From NCBI RefSeq assembly GCF_003045775.1, contig NZ_PXNS01000013.1, positions 1 through 64,000 on the forward strand: a stretch of DNA of 64,000 nucleotides, read 5' to 3'. Origin of the DNA: Halomonas litopenaei. GTDB taxonomy: Bacteria; Pseudomonadota; Gammaproteobacteria; Pseudomonadales; Halomonadaceae. The position numbers were made by a program, and so were the translations under genes. Each line of letters begins with the position of its first letter. Within the stretch, counting starts at the first letter, position 1. The notes beneath the pieces are model-generated. The model was not told the origin of the DNA. It ran no database searches and was given only the letters and a program-made list of their open reading frames with translations. Below are positions 44,398 through 54,076 of this stretch, piece by piece.

Positions 44398-45837
44398 TTG
44401 ATCCACCGCCTCTTTTCCCCAGTGCAGCGCCCCCCGACCCTGACGGAGGCGCTGGTATCGCTGATCGCCCTGGTGGTCGGCATCGGCGTGTCCATCGTCG
44501 TCTACGGCCTCGATCCGCAGATTCCCATGTTGCTGGGGGTGATCGTGGCAAGCCTGGTGGCGTTGCGCTGCGGCTACCGCTGGGACGATATCCAGGAAGG
44601 CATGGTGCGAGGTATCCACAACGCCCTGCCGGCGCTGATCATCCTGATGGTGGTGGGGGTGCTGATCGGGGTGTGGATTCAGGCCGGGGTGGTGCCGACG
44701 CTGATCTCCTATGGCCTCAAGCTGCTGTCGCCGACGATCTTCCTGCCGGCGGCGGTGGTCATCTGCGCCATCTCATCGCTGGCGACCGGGTCGAGCTGGG
44801 GCACCTCCGGCACCCTGGGGGTGGCGCTGATGGGGATCGGCGGTTCGCTGGGGATTCCACTGCCGCTGGTGGCCGGGGCGGTGCTGTCCGGGGCCTACTT
44901 CGGCGACAAGATGTCGCCTCTGTCGGATACCACCAACCTGGCGCCGGCCATGGCCGGTACCGACCTGTTCACCCATATCAAGCATATGTCCTACACCACC
45001 GGGGTCAGCATTGGCCTGACCCTGGTGATCGAGATGGCGCTGAGTCTTTACTACTCGGGCACGTCCGGCGGGCTCGAGCGGGTCGAGGTGATGCAGCAGA
45101 CCCTGGCGGCGCACTATGTCATCAACCCGGTGCTGCTGCTGCCGCCCTTGCTGGTGCTGTTCGTGTCCTACAAGCGTCTGCCGGCGATACCCGGCATCAC
45201 CCTGGGGGTCATCGCCGGTGGACTCTGTGCACTGGGCATGCAGGGGGCCGACTACGCTGAACTGATGCAGGTGGCCTTTGGTGGCGTGACCTCCGATACC
45301 GGTGTCGAGGCGGTGGACAGCCTGCTTAGCCGCGGCGGCCTGAACTCGATGTTCTACACCATCAGTCTGGTCATCGTGGCGATGATGTTCGGCGGGGTCA
45401 TGGAGCGCACCCAGCAGCTCAGGACCATCGCCGAGACCATTCTGAAGGCGGCAAGGACCCGGGGCTCGCTGATCCTGTCCACGGTGCTGACGTCGATCGG
45501 CGCCAATGTGGTGCTGTGCGATCAGTACATGGCCATCGTCATGGGCGCACGCACCTACGCCGAGGCCTACCGAGAGCGGGGACTGGCGCCGGAGAACCTG
45601 TCCCGGGCGGTGGAGGATTCGGCCACCGTCACCGCCAATCTGGTGCCCTGGAACTCCGGCGGCGCCTACCAGGCGGCGACGCTGGGGGTCGCGACGATTG
45701 CCTATCTGCCGTTCAACTTCTTCTGCTGGCTGTCGCCGCTGGTCACCGTGCTCTACGGCTACACCGGCTGGACGATCAAGCCGTTGGCAGCACCCGAGGA
45801 TGACGCCACGCCAGCGGTACCAGGCGCCAAGGATTGA
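44398..45837 (+). CDS. nhaC: Na+/H+ antiporter, NhaC family
   Basis: A 479-residue antiporter with about 11-12 membrane helices that exports sodium for protons. NhaC-type segments include GSSWGTSGTLGVALMGIGGSLGIP, GAYFGDKMSPLSDTTNLAPA and GANVVLCDQYMAIVMGA near the C-terminal half. It is best started at TTG 44398, which has CAGGAG 8 nt upstream; an ATG at 44284 has no such site and adds an arginine-rich stretch. It fits a salt-adapted host. Confidence 0.92.
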   Translation: MIHRLFSPVQRPPTLTEALVSLIALVVGIGVSIVVYGLDPQIPMLLGVIVASLVALRCGYRWDDIQEGMVRGIHNALPALIILMVVGVLIGVWIQAGVVPTLISYGLKLLSPTIFLPAAVVICAISSLATGSSWGTSGTLGVALMGIGGSLGIPLPLVAGAVLSGAYFGDKMSPLSDTTNLAPAMAGTDLFTHIKHMSYTTGVSIGLTLVIEMALSLYYSGTSGGLERVEVMQQTLAAHYVINPVLLLPPLLVLFVSYKRLPAIPGITLGVIAGGLCALGMQGADYAELMQVAFGGVTSDTGVEAVDSLLSRGGLNSMFYTISLVIVAMMFGGVMERTQQLRTIAETILKAARTRGSLILSTVLTSIGANVVLCDQYMAIVMGARTYAEAYRERGLAPENLSRAVEDSATVTANLVPWNSGGAYQAATLGVATIAYLPFNFFCWLSPLVTVLYGYTGWTIKPLAAPEDDATPAVPGAKD

Positions 45838-45936
45838 AGACAGCGCCAAGGGGGCGGTGGCGCGGCCGCCCGGCGAGAGGGGAGGCGGGACGGGTTTATC
45901 CAGTGACCGCCTCCATTGCCGCCGGCACATCAAGGA

Positions 45937-46269
45937 TCAGTGGCTGATCATCCAGGGGCGCGCAGACGGAAAGGTCTTGTGACCGTCGGCGGTGTAGAAC
46001 AGCCTGGGCTTGTCGCGCGGTCGATGCCGGCAGCCGCCGTCCTGCTCGCTTGCGTGGTTGCCGTGGCGTGGCTCATGGGCCGCGCGTTCATTTCTGTCCA
46101 TGGCCTGACGACGCTCCGGCGCCATGTCGAGCAGCCCCGGTGACACCAGCAACACCCTTGGTGCCAGGTCGCCGCACTCTGGGCAGGGCTGGGTATCGCC
46201 GCTGGCATCCATCGCGACCAGTTCATGAAACAGACCGTGCGCAGGGCACTTGTAGTCGTAGACGGGCAT
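45937..46269 (-). CDS. fmdB: FmdB family zinc ribbon protein
   Basis: A 110-residue protein beginning MPVYDYKCPAHGLFHELVAM and continuing QPCPECGDLAPRVL, the FmdB zinc ribbon; the first cysteine pair is reduced to a single Cys-Pro-Ala-His. The C-terminal half is charged and disordered. It lies 14 bp after the formamidase gene and may regulate it, as proposed in Methylophilus. GAGGAGG precedes the ATG. Confidence 0.88.
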   Translation of the reverse strand: MPVYDYKCPAHGLFHELVAMDASGDTQPCPECGDLAPRVLLVSPGLLDMAPERRQAMDRNERAAHEPRHGNHASEQDGGCRHRPRDKPRLFYTADGHKTFPSARPWMISH

Positions 46270-46283
46270 CTGTCAGCTCCTCC

Positions 46284-47540
46284 TCAATGGTCCTTGTCCG
46301 ATGTCTGGTCCGTGGCCTTGTCGGGCGCCAGCGGCAGGTCTTTGCCGTCGACCTGCTTGGTCGGGCCATCGGCACCGGGCTTGATGTCGAAGTCGAAGAT
46401 ATCGGTGGGTAGCCAGAGCGTGGCGCAGGCGTTGGGCACGTCCACCACGCCGCTGATGTGACCCTGGGCCGGCGCGCAGCCGAGCAGCGAATAGGCCTGG
46501 GAGCGGCTGTAGCCGAACTTGGTCAGGTATTCGATTGCGTTGAGGCAGGCCTGACGGTAGGCGATGTGAACGTCGAGGTAGTGCTGCTTGCCCTGCTCGT
46601 CGACGGAGATTCCCTCGAAGATCAGGTAGTCGTCGTAGCGCGGAGCGATCTTCGACGGCTTGAAGATGGGGTTCTTGATGCCGTACTTGGCCATGCCGTC
46701 CTTGATCAGCTTGACCCTCAGGTGGATCCAGCCGGCCATCTCAATGGCGCCGCAGAAGGTGATTTCTCCATCACCCTGGCTGAAGTGCAGGTCGCCCACC
46801 GACAGACCCGCATCCTTGACGTAGACCGGGAAGTACACCGTCGAGCCGCGAGACAGGTCCTTGATATCGCAGTTGCCGCCGTGCTCGCGTGGCGGCACCG
46901 TGCGGGCACCCTCGGCGGCGGCGCGGTCGCGGGCATCACCGTTTAGCTTTCCCATATGGGCGGTGTCGGCGTAGGGCAGGTTGACCAGGCCCGGCACACG
47001 GTCAGGGTCGCTGTCGTAGAGCGTCTTTTCGCGTCGGTTCCACTCCTCGAGCAGGGGCCGGGACGGCAGGGTGCCGATCAGGCCGGGATGGATGAGTCCG
47101 GCGAACTCGACGCCAGGAATGTGGCGAGAAGAGGTCATCATCCCGTTGAAGTCCCAGATCGACTTCTGGGCCTGGGGGAAGTGCTCGGTCAGGAAGCCGC
47201 CGCCGTTCTGCTTGGAGAAGAAGCCGTTGAAGCCCCACTGGCTGTCGCCAAAGGCACCGATGTCGAGGATGTCGACCACCAGCAGGTCGCCGGGCTCGGC
47301 CCCTTCGACGCCCACCGGACCCGACAGAAAGTGCACTTGGGAAAGGTCCACGTCGCGCACGTCCTCGGCGCTGTCGTCGTTGTGGATCTGCCCTCCGGTC
47401 CAGTCGTGACACTCGATGATGAAGTCGTCGCCAGGCTTGACCATGGCGGCCATGGGGATGTCCGGATGCCAGCGGTTGTGCACCTGGGCGTTGTCGTAGG
47501 GGGATTGGTGCAGATCGATCTTGATAAGAGTATCGGCCAT
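46284..47540 (-). CDS. fmdA: Formamidase
   Basis: A 418-residue FmdA/AmdA family amidase that hydrolyses formamide to formate and ammonia. Family segments: NRWHPDIPMAAMVKPGDDF, ECHDWTGGQIHND, HFLSGPVGVEGAEPGDLLVVDI, GRENGGNCDIKDL-type (PREHGGNCDIKDLSRGSTVY) and HFSQGDGEITFCGAIEM. Probably a cytoplasmic nitrogen-scavenging enzyme in operon with fmdB. GGGAG lies upstream of the ATG. Confidence 0.93.
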   Translation of the reverse strand: MADTLIKIDLHQSPYDNAQVHNRWHPDIPMAAMVKPGDDFIIECHDWTGGQIHNDDSAEDVRDVDLSQVHFLSGPVGVEGAEPGDLLVVDILDIGAFGDSQWGFNGFFSKQNGGGFLTEHFPQAQKSIWDFNGMMTSSRHIPGVEFAGLIHPGLIGTLPSRPLLEEWNRREKTLYDSDPDRVPGLVNLPYADTAHMGKLNGDARDRAAAEGARTVPPREHGGNCDIKDLSRGSTVYFPVYVKDAGLSVGDLHFSQGDGEITFCGAIEMAGWIHLRVKLIKDGMAKYGIKNPIFKPSKIAPRYDDYLIFEGISVDEQGKQHYLDVHIAYRQACLNAIEYLTKFGYSRSQAYSLLGCAPAQGHISGVVDVPNACATLWLPTDIFDFDIKPGADGPTKQVDGKDLPLAPDKATDQTSDKDH

Positions 47541-47692
47541 GATGCGCGTGCTCCCGTGAAGACGATAAACGAGTGACCCCGTGGTCGACCCGTTGCTTCA
47601 CTATCGGAAACATTTGCTCGACTCACCATGAGGTGGGCCAGGTGATGCCTAGATTGTCAGACCGTGTGCCAAGACACCTGACGCAAGAAGCG

Positions 47693-47730
47693 AAAAAAAG
47701 CGCCACCGGCGGTGAACCGCAGGTGGCGCC
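47693..47730 (-). terminator. Rho-independent terminator of the aldo-keto reductase gene
   Basis: On the minus strand, GCGCCACC...GGTGGCGC with an inner GCGGT/ACCGC stem is followed directly by seven T residues (A-run at 47693-47699). It lies 67 bp after the stop. Confidence 0.9.
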
Positions 47731-47796
47731 TTTGGTCAGGTCTGATCGACGATCAGCCCGTCAAGAGATCAGTGATGGCAGCGTCGGTCTGCCGGT

Positions 47797-48606
47797 CTAC
47801 TGATCCCACTTCGGTGCGAAATCGGGGCTGGCGACCCGCTCGCCCCGGTCCAGCTTGGCGATGGCGTCCATGTCCTCCTGGGACAGCTCGAGCTTCAGCG
47901 CCTCGAGATTGCTCTTGAGGTTCTGCTCCTTGGTCGAGGAGGGGAAGGTCGGGATACCGAGCTGGTTGAGCCAGGCGATGGCGACTTGGGCCGGATTGGC
48001 GCCATGCTTCTCGGCGATGGCCTTGAGCGTCTCGTCCTCGAGCACCTTGCCCACGGCCAGCGGCATGAAGGCGGTGGGGATGATGCCGTGGCGTTCGCAG
48101 TGGGCGATCAGTTCACGGTTCTGCAGGAAGGGGTGGACCTCGATCTGGTTGGTCAGGATCTCGCCCTTGCCGAGGATATCCACCGCCTGATCGATGTACG
48201 CCTTGGTGAAGTTGGACACCCCAATGTGGCGCGCCTTACCGGCGTCCTTCACTTCCTTGAGGGCGGTCAGGTAGTCGCGCATGGGGACTTCATCGTCCGG
48301 CGACGGCCAGTGAATCAGCAGTAGGTCGACGTAGCCGGTGCCCAGCTTGGACAGGCTCTCCTCGACGCTTGCCTTGAGTGATACCGGATCCAGACGATCC
48401 CACCACACCTTGGTGGTCAGGAAGATCTCGTTGCGGGGGACCGAACTCGCCTCGATGGCGGAGCCGACCTCGGCTTCGTTGCCGTAGAACTGGGCGGTAT
48501 CGATATGCCGATAGCCAAGCTTCAGCGCGGTGGTGACCGCGTGACGCAGGGTGTCGCCCGTCAGGCGAAAGGTACCGAGACCGGGGTTGGGGATAGGCTG
48601 AGACAT
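47797..48606 (-). CDS. dkgB: Aldo/keto reductase, 2,5-diketo-gluconate reductase B-like
   Basis: A 269-residue NADPH-dependent reductase of the AKR5 type. The tetrad is visible: Asp in YRHIDTAQFYGNE with Tyr, Lys in FLTTKVWWD, His in LLLIHWPSP. IGVSNFTKAYIDQ and IPTFPSSTKEQNL complete the NADPH site. Natural substrates include 2,5-diketogluconate and methylglyoxal-like aldehydes. The ATG at 48606 begins MSQPIPNPGLGTFRL; upstream in-frame sequence is not conserved-looking. Confidence 0.92.
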   Translation of the reverse strand: MSQPIPNPGLGTFRLTGDTLRHAVTTALKLGYRHIDTAQFYGNEAEVGSAIEASSVPRNEIFLTTKVWWDRLDPVSLKASVEESLSKLGTGYVDLLLIHWPSPDDEVPMRDYLTALKEVKDAGKARHIGVSNFTKAYIDQAVDILGKGEILTNQIEVHPFLQNRELIAHCERHGIIPTAFMPLAVGKVLEDETLKAIAEKHGANPAQVAIAWLNQLGIPTFPSSTKEQNLKSNLEALKLELSQEDMDAIAKLDRGERVASPDFAPKWDQ

Positions 48607-48836
48607 CTTGGCTCCATTGTCGTGGCGAGGCCCGCACAGCGGGACCCTGGATTCCTTTGTCACCGGCAGGCCGGTGTTTTGCCGATACGTGCTTCGATGT
48701 GTCGCTAATGACATGCGGGGAGACCCTTGCGACTTCAAGGGTTCGTCACAAAAATTTAGCAGGCGAAGCAATGATGCGACAGCCACGAGGCTCTCCTGTT
48801 CGCTCGGTGGCTGTCGCGGGACGCGGGTCGCGGACT

Positions 48837-50018
48837 TCAGGCGCTGGCCAGGCGAGCGGCGCGACGCTGATCGAGCCTGCCGGACAGCCGGGTCAGCACC
48901 AGCGCCGCCAGCACGATGATGGCGCCGATCCAGGCGGTGTCGGTCAGCGCGAGGTGCGTGACCACCTGGCCTCCGACCACCGAGCCCAGCGCGATGCCGA
49001 TATTGAAGGCAGCGATATTGAGCCCTGAGGCCACGTCCACCGCTTCGGGCACATAGCGTTCGGCCAGCTTGACCACGTAGACCTGCAGCCCCGGCACGTT
49101 ACCGAAGGCGAAGGCGCCCCACACCAGGATCGTCAGCACTGCCGCAATCGGGTGGACGGCGCTGGCGCTGAGCACCAGCAGGATGGCGACGAGTCCGGCA
49201 AAGATCAGGGTCAGGGCGGGGATGGGGCCGAGACGGTCGGCCAGCCTGCCGCCATAAAGGTTACCGATGGCCACCGAGGCGCCGTAGACCAGCATGATCA
49301 GGCTGACCATGGACGGCGCGAAGCCGGTGGTCTGCTCGAGGATCGGGGCGAGGAAGGTGAAGGCGGTGAAGGTGCCGCCGTAGCCCAGGATGGTGATGGC
49401 GTAGACCAGCAGCAGTCGCGGATGTGTCAGTACCTTGAGTTGCTGACCCAGCGTCGCCGGAGCCGAGCGCTTGAGGTTGCCAGGAATCAGCAGGGCGCTG
49501 CCGATCAGGGCGAGCAGGCCGAGCGCCGAGACCACCAGGAAGGTCGCGCGCCAGCCGAAGGTCTGGCCGATCCAGGTGCCCAGCGGCACGCCGGTGACCA
49601 GCGCCACGGTCAGGCCGGTGAACATGATGGCGATGGCGCTGGCTTCCTTGTCCTTGGCGACCAGGCTGGTGGCAATGGTGGAGCCGATCGAGAAGAACAC
49701 GCCGTGGGCGAGGCCGGTCAGTATGCGGGCGGTGATCAGCGAACCATACCCGGGGGCCTGCCAGGCCAGTAGATTGCCGGCGATGAACAGCATCATCAGG
49801 CCGAGCAGGACCCACTTGCGATTGAAACGGCCGGTCAGGGCGGTCAGTACCGGCGCCCCTACCGCGACACCGGCAGCGTAGAGGCTGACCAGCAGTCCCG
49901 CAGAGGGCAGGCTGACGCCCAGGTCCTGGGCGATGGTGGGCACCAGTCCGACGATGACGAACTCGGTGGTACCGATGGCGAAGGCGCTGAGGGTCAGCGC
50001 AAATAACGCGATGGGCAT
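48837..50018 (-). CDS. MFS transporter, AraJ/YdhP-type exporter
   Basis: A 393-residue 12-helix exporter of the DHA1 group: MPIALFALTLSAFAIGTTEFVIVGLVPTIAQDLG at the start, LTGRFNRKWVLLGLMMLF in loop 2-3, and TGLAHGVFFSIGSTIA. Members pump out sugars, purines or drugs; the substrate is unknown. AGGAGA precedes the ATG. It is divergent from the LysR gene at 50196, which probably regulates it. Confidence 0.9.
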   Translation of the reverse strand: MPIALFALTLSAFAIGTTEFVIVGLVPTIAQDLGVSLPSAGLLVSLYAAGVAVGAPVLTALTGRFNRKWVLLGLMMLFIAGNLLAWQAPGYGSLITARILTGLAHGVFFSIGSTIATSLVAKDKEASAIAIMFTGLTVALVTGVPLGTWIGQTFGWRATFLVVSALGLLALIGSALLIPGNLKRSAPATLGQQLKVLTHPRLLLVYAITILGYGGTFTAFTFLAPILEQTTGFAPSMVSLIMLVYGASVAIGNLYGGRLADRLGPIPALTLIFAGLVAILLVLSASAVHPIAAVLTILVWGAFAFGNVPGLQVYVVKLAERYVPEAVDVASGLNIAAFNIGIALGSVVGGQVVTHLALTDTAWIGAIIVLAALVLTRLSGRLDQRRAARLASA

Positions 50019-50195
50019 CTGTTTCTCCTGTAGAGATGGCGTCGTCTCGGGAGACGACTTGACGACGCGGAGTCTGGGGGAGGAGACTTTTGCGATAAAC
50101 GCGTCCAATCGAGAAACACCTTTGTCGCTATCGAGACAATTGCGCGCTAAACAGAAACGAACTGAACAGCGCCGAACCGAACAGGAACCGCAACG

Positions 50196-51080
50196 ATGAA
50201 GACCCGCTCAGAAGATCTGGAACTGCTGCTGGCGGTGGTCGATAGCGGCGGCTTCAGCGCCGCTGCGTCGCGCCTGGACGTCCCGGTGGCGCGGGTCTCC
50301 CGGGCGGTGCAGCGCCTGGAACAGCGCCTCGAGGTGCCGCTGTTGAACCGCACCACGCGAAGCGTCGCCCTGACCGATGAAGGCTGTCGCTTTATCGAGC
50401 AGGTGCGTGTCGGGCTCGAGCGCTTGATCGCCGCCGAAGAGTCGCTGGCGCTGGGACGCGGCGAGCCCCGCGGGCGCCTGCGGGTGGATGCCGCCAGCCC
50501 CTTCGTGCTGCACCAGCTGGTACCTCTGGTGGGAGAATTCCGTCGTCGCTATCCCGGTATCGAGCTGGAGCTCTCCGCCAGCGACGGCATCATCAATCTG
50601 CTAGAGCAGCGTGCCGACGTGGCCATTCGCATCGGTGCCCTGGCGGACTCCACCCTGCATGCCCGGTTGCTGGGGCGCTCGCGACTGTATCTGGTGGCGA
50701 GCCCCGCCTATCTCGAGCGGGCCGGACGGCCAGCCTCGGTGGCGGAGCTGGCCGATCATCAGCTGATTGGCTTTCTCGCGCCGACAGCGCTTAATCGCTG
50801 GCCGGTGGAGGGCCTGGACGAGGAGATCACGCCCACGCTTGCGACCTCCAGTGGCGAGGTGATGCGAAACCTGTGCCTGGCCGGGGAGGGCATCGCCTGC
50901 CATTCGAACTTCATGGTGGGCGATGATATCGCCAGCGGACGCCTCGAGGTCATCCTGCCTGACGCCATGCGCCACGGCGGGCCCCGGGAACTGGTGCAGG
51001 CGGTGTACTACCGCAATACCGCCCTGTCTGCCCGCATTCAGGCGTTTCTTGATGTTATCCAGCCCAGGCTGCGGCTGTAG
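50196..51080 (+). CDS. LysR family transcriptional regulator
   Basis: A 294-residue LysR regulator: helix-turn-helix MKTRSEDLELLLAVVDSGGFSAAASRLDVPVARVSRAVQRLE and effector domain from about residue 90 (GRLRVDAASPFVLHQLVPLVGEFRRRYP). It resembles the YafC/CrgA group. Its divergent position relative to the MFS exporter, 177 bp apart, suggests control of that gene. AGGAA lies upstream of the ATG. Confidence 0.9.
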   Translation: MKTRSEDLELLLAVVDSGGFSAAASRLDVPVARVSRAVQRLEQRLEVPLLNRTTRSVALTDEGCRFIEQVRVGLERLIAAEESLALGRGEPRGRLRVDAASPFVLHQLVPLVGEFRRRYPGIELELSASDGIINLLEQRADVAIRIGALADSTLHARLLGRSRLYLVASPAYLERAGRPASVAELADHQLIGFLAPTALNRWPVEGLDEEITPTLATSSGEVMRNLCLAGEGIACHSNFMVGDDIASGRLEVILPDAMRHGGPRELVQAVYYRNTALSARIQAFLDVIQPRLRL

Positions 51081-51145
51081 TGGTAGGGCCTGGGGCAGCG
51101 ATCAGGATACGACCTCCCGGCGCAGACCGCGTCTGATCTCAAGGT

Positions 51146-52063
51146 TCAACCCTCCGGTGACGCGGATGGCCCCGCTGGCGACCATTTCTCCCTTGCGAGT
51201 TCGAGAAACGTCCCGACAGCGGGGTTCTTGTCCTGGGTGTTCCAGGCAACACATAGCTCGGCCATCGGTGGTGGCTCCATGTCCAGTGGTCTTAGCACCA
51301 CGTCCTCGAACTGAATACGCGAAGCGGCCTGCGGAACCAGCGCCAATCCCAGTCCTGCCGACACCAGGGCGACCACGGTGTGCAACTGGGTCGCCGACTG
51401 CACGACGTCTGGCCTCACCCCACGGGCGTCCAAAAGATCGTGTGCCAGGCGATTGAAATAGGACGCTGCCCTGCTGTCGAAACTGATAAAGGGCACTCGA
51501 TTCATGGCGCTGACGGGAATGCTGTCCCGTTCGGCTAGTGGGTGGTTGGCAGGAATGGCCACGACAATGGGCTCGACGTGAATGGTCTGTACGTCAATAT
51601 CCGGGTGGTCGGCGGGGGGTCTGATCAGACCAATATTGATGTCGGATTGGCTCAGGGCAGCCAGTTGATCCCGAGACACCATTTCTCGGACGTTCAGCTC
51701 TACCGCCGGGTAGCGCCGCTTGAACGCCGCGATAAGCCGTGGCAACAGGCCAAGCACGGATGCGGAGGTAACCGCGATAGTGAGATGACCCGCCTCGCCT
51801 CGGGCGGTCAGACGTGCTTTCTGCAGAGCCGAATCGGCTTGGGAAAGTACCGCCCTGGCATGCTCTAGCAGTACTTCACCGGCCGCAGTGAGCTTGATGG
51901 GACGGTGCCCTCGAACGAACAGCGGTACGCCCACGTCTTCTTCCAACTGACGTATCTGCATGCTCAGCGGCGGCTGGGTCATGCACAGCCGCTCTGCGGC
52001 CCGACCAAAATGCAGCTCTTCTGCGACGGCGATGAAGTATCGAAAGTGTCTGAGCTCCAGCAT
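51146..52063 (-). CDS. LysR family transcriptional regulator (CatM/BenM-like)
   Basis: A 305-residue LysR regulator beginning MLELRHFRYFIAVAEELHFGRAAERLCMTQPPLSMQIRQLEEDVG, the CatR/BenM/CynR style N-terminus, with effector segments TIAVTSASVLGLLPRLIAAFKRRYP and LVSAGLGLALVPQA. It is divergent from the cupin gene by 109 bp of AT-rich DNA and is the likely activator of the cupin - aldolase - hydrolase - TRAP cluster. This group often responds to aromatic-derived acids. Confidence 0.9.
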   Translation of the reverse strand: MLELRHFRYFIAVAEELHFGRAAERLCMTQPPLSMQIRQLEEDVGVPLFVRGHRPIKLTAAGEVLLEHARAVLSQADSALQKARLTARGEAGHLTIAVTSASVLGLLPRLIAAFKRRYPAVELNVREMVSRDQLAALSQSDINIGLIRPPADHPDIDVQTIHVEPIVVAIPANHPLAERDSIPVSAMNRVPFISFDSRAASYFNRLAHDLLDARGVRPDVVQSATQLHTVVALVSAGLGLALVPQAASRIQFEDVVLRPLDMEPPPMAELCVAWNTQDKNPAVGTFLELAREKWSPAGPSASPEG

Positions 52064-52172
52064 ATTGTTGCCCTTTGATACTTTCTGCGAATGATATGGT
52101 CATTAAATATATATTGTAAGTATTTTTGTGTCCCTACTACCTTTCGTTGAACCACTACGAAAGGGACGCCTG

Positions 52173-53297
52173 ATGACTACCATTCAGCCTTCACAAGCAG
52201 AGCGCAGGGTCGTGCGGCGCGCGGACCACCAAGGCTGCTCAGAAGCCTTTATCGACTGCCGCATCCCAGGATCGATGCCAAAGTACAACTATGCCTTCAT
52301 CGGCGGAGGGGTGTCGCAATCCAACAAGCAGGTGATCAATCTTCAGGAAGCTCATGGCTTCAATATAGGTGGCGCTGCCATGCCCAATGGCGTCACCAAC
52401 AATCTGCACCTGCACTTCACCGCGGAAGTATTCATCTGCTTCTCCGGGGAGTGGACCTTCCGCTGGGGCGTCGATGGAAAGGAAGGCGAGTTCACCATGG
52501 GCGAGGGAGGGATTCTCTCTGTGCCCACATGGATCTACCGCGGCTTTACCAACACCGGCCCCGACGACGGTTTTCTCTTCACCTGCCTGGGGCAGAACAA
52601 GACCGGTGGTGTTATCTGGAGTCCCGATGTCATCCGACAGGCCAGAGAAACGGGATTGGCGCTTGCTGCTGCCGATTCCAAGCTGGTCGACCTGAACGCG
52701 CTTGAAGGCGAGGCGTTGCCCGAGCTGCTCGAGCCAATGCCCCAGGAAGATATTGACCAACTCAAGCGCTGGTCTCTGGAGGACATGCGCGCACGGGTGA
52801 CATTGGAGGAAGACCTTGTCTGGTCCGACCGGCCGACCCTCGACTCGGTGCTGCCCGGTGGTCGGAAAAGGCTGGCCAGTGTGATCGGCCACGGCCTCAC
52901 GGAAGACCGCGATCAGCAACCGCGCGTGTTCAACCCCCACGGCTTTGCCATGGCGTGGCTGGAGGCCGAGCCGGGGGAAGGGCTGCTGGCCCACCGTCAC
53001 CATGACAGTCAGGTCTTTCTTGTACGCCATGGCGAGTGGGAGGTCGCCTTCAATGGCGAGGCTGATGTCACCACAAGATTGGGTGAATGGGACCTGGTGT
53101 CAGTGCCCGCCGGGGTCTGGCGCTCATTGAAGAACATCGGGACTGATTGCGGCCGAGTGCTGGTCATCACTGGCTCCGATGCCCGGACGCAACTGGAGTG
53201 GTCCCCCGAGGTTGTCGAGCAGGCAGAGGCCGCTGGCTACGCCCTGGATCCAAACGGCTACGTTGCGTCGACCAGCACCATCGCCTTGCGTGCCTGA
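52173..53297 (+). CDS. Two-domain cupin protein
   Basis: A 374-residue bicupin. Domain 1 (about residues 55-145) has a full motif 1, His79-x-His81-x3-Glu85-x6-Gly, but motif 2 carries Arg123 where the fourth ligand His is expected. Domain 2 (about 255-345) has His274-x-His276 with Gln280 replacing Glu and Arg317 replacing His. Domain 1 is thus the more likely metal site. Family function is not recognised; ring-cleaving dioxygenases such as gentisate dioxygenase share the bicupin plan, but their specific motifs were not seen. First gene of the cluster; AAGGGA precedes the ATG. Confidence 0.82.
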   Translation: MTTIQPSQAERRVVRRADHQGCSEAFIDCRIPGSMPKYNYAFIGGGVSQSNKQVINLQEAHGFNIGGAAMPNGVTNNLHLHFTAEVFICFSGEWTFRWGVDGKEGEFTMGEGGILSVPTWIYRGFTNTGPDDGFLFTCLGQNKTGGVIWSPDVIRQARETGLALAAADSKLVDLNALEGEALPELLEPMPQEDIDQLKRWSLEDMRARVTLEEDLVWSDRPTLDSVLPGGRKRLASVIGHGLTEDRDQQPRVFNPHGFAMAWLEAEPGEGLLAHRHHDSQVFLVRHGEWEVAFNGEADVTTRLGEWDLVSVPAGVWRSLKNIGTDCGRVLVITGSDARTQLEWSPEVVEQAEAAGYALDPNGYVASTSTIALRA

Positions 53298-53311
53298 TAA
53301 GGAGTTCCATC

Positions 53312-54076
53312 ATGCGTCACAACGGTTTGAAGCAATTGGCAAGTCAGCGTACCACCGCGATCAACGCCTGGCTTTCCAGCGATAGCGGTTACGTTGCCGA
53401 GGTACTGGGTCACTGCGGGTTTGATGCCGTCACGGTGGATCTTCAACACGGTCAGTTTGGTATCGATGCGGTTCCCCGCCTGCTGCAGGCTATCTCCGCC
53501 ACGCCCGCGATGCCGTGGGTGCGCTGTAGCGGAAACGATATGGCCGAGCTCAACAAGCTGCTGGATATGGGTGCCTACGGCGTCATCTGTCCGATGATCG
53601 AAACCGTCGAACAAGCTCGGCAGCTGGTCAGTGCCACCCGTTACGCGCCGCTGGGACGCCGAAGCTTTGGCCCCGCTCGTGGACTGTTGTACGGCGGCTC
53701 CGACTACCTGGCGCATGCCAACGAAGAGGTGCTGGTGCTGGCGATGATCGAAACCCAGGATGGCTTGAAAAACGCCGAAGATATCCTGCAGGTGCCGGGC
53801 CTGGATGGTATCTACATAGGCCCGAACGATCTGGCACTGAGCCTGGGGATCTCACCGGCAACCCCCTGGCAGGAGTCCGTCCTGGCAGATCACATTCATG
53901 ACCTGCTGGAGCTTTGCCAACGGTACGAAAAATACTCAGGCATTTTCTGTGGCGATCTGGCCATGGCCCATGCGATGCAGTCGGCGGGTGCGTCCCTGGT
54001 AACGCCTGGCAATGATACGCAGCTGATGCGCAGCGAAGCGATGCAGCGTATTCAGATGCTGAGAGAGGCTAGCTGA
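53312..54076 (+). CDS. HpcH/HpaI family class II aldolase
   Basis: A 254-residue metal-dependent pyruvate aldolase-type enzyme. Catalytic residues are visible: His46 in VDLQHGQFG, Arg71 in WVRCSGND, metal-binding Glu in LAMIETQDGL and Asp in GIYIGPNDLALSLG. PLGRRSFGPARGLLYGGSDYL is the family glycine/arginine loop. It should cleave a 4-hydroxy-2-oxo acid to pyruvate and an aldehyde, suiting the last step of a ring-cleavage or branched-acid pathway. GGAG precedes the ATG; the stop shares one base with the next start. Confidence 0.9.
   Translation: MRHNGLKQLASQRTTAINAWLSSDSGYVAEVLGHCGFDAVTVDLQHGQFGIDAVPRLLQAISATPAMPWVRCSGNDMAELNKLLDMGAYGVICPMIETVEQARQLVSATRYAPLGRRSFGPARGLLYGGSDYLAHANEEVLVLAMIETQDGLKNAEDILQVPGLDGIYIGPNDLALSLGISPATPWQESVLADHIHDLLELCQRYEKYSGIFCGDLAMAHAMQSAGASLVTPGNDTQLMRSEAMQRIQMLREAS

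Noticed and set aside
45852..45871. GGGCGG/CCGCCC inverted repeat after nhaC as a terminator.
   Set aside because: Only a 6-bp stem with an 8-nt loop and no T-run; common by chance in such GC-rich DNA.
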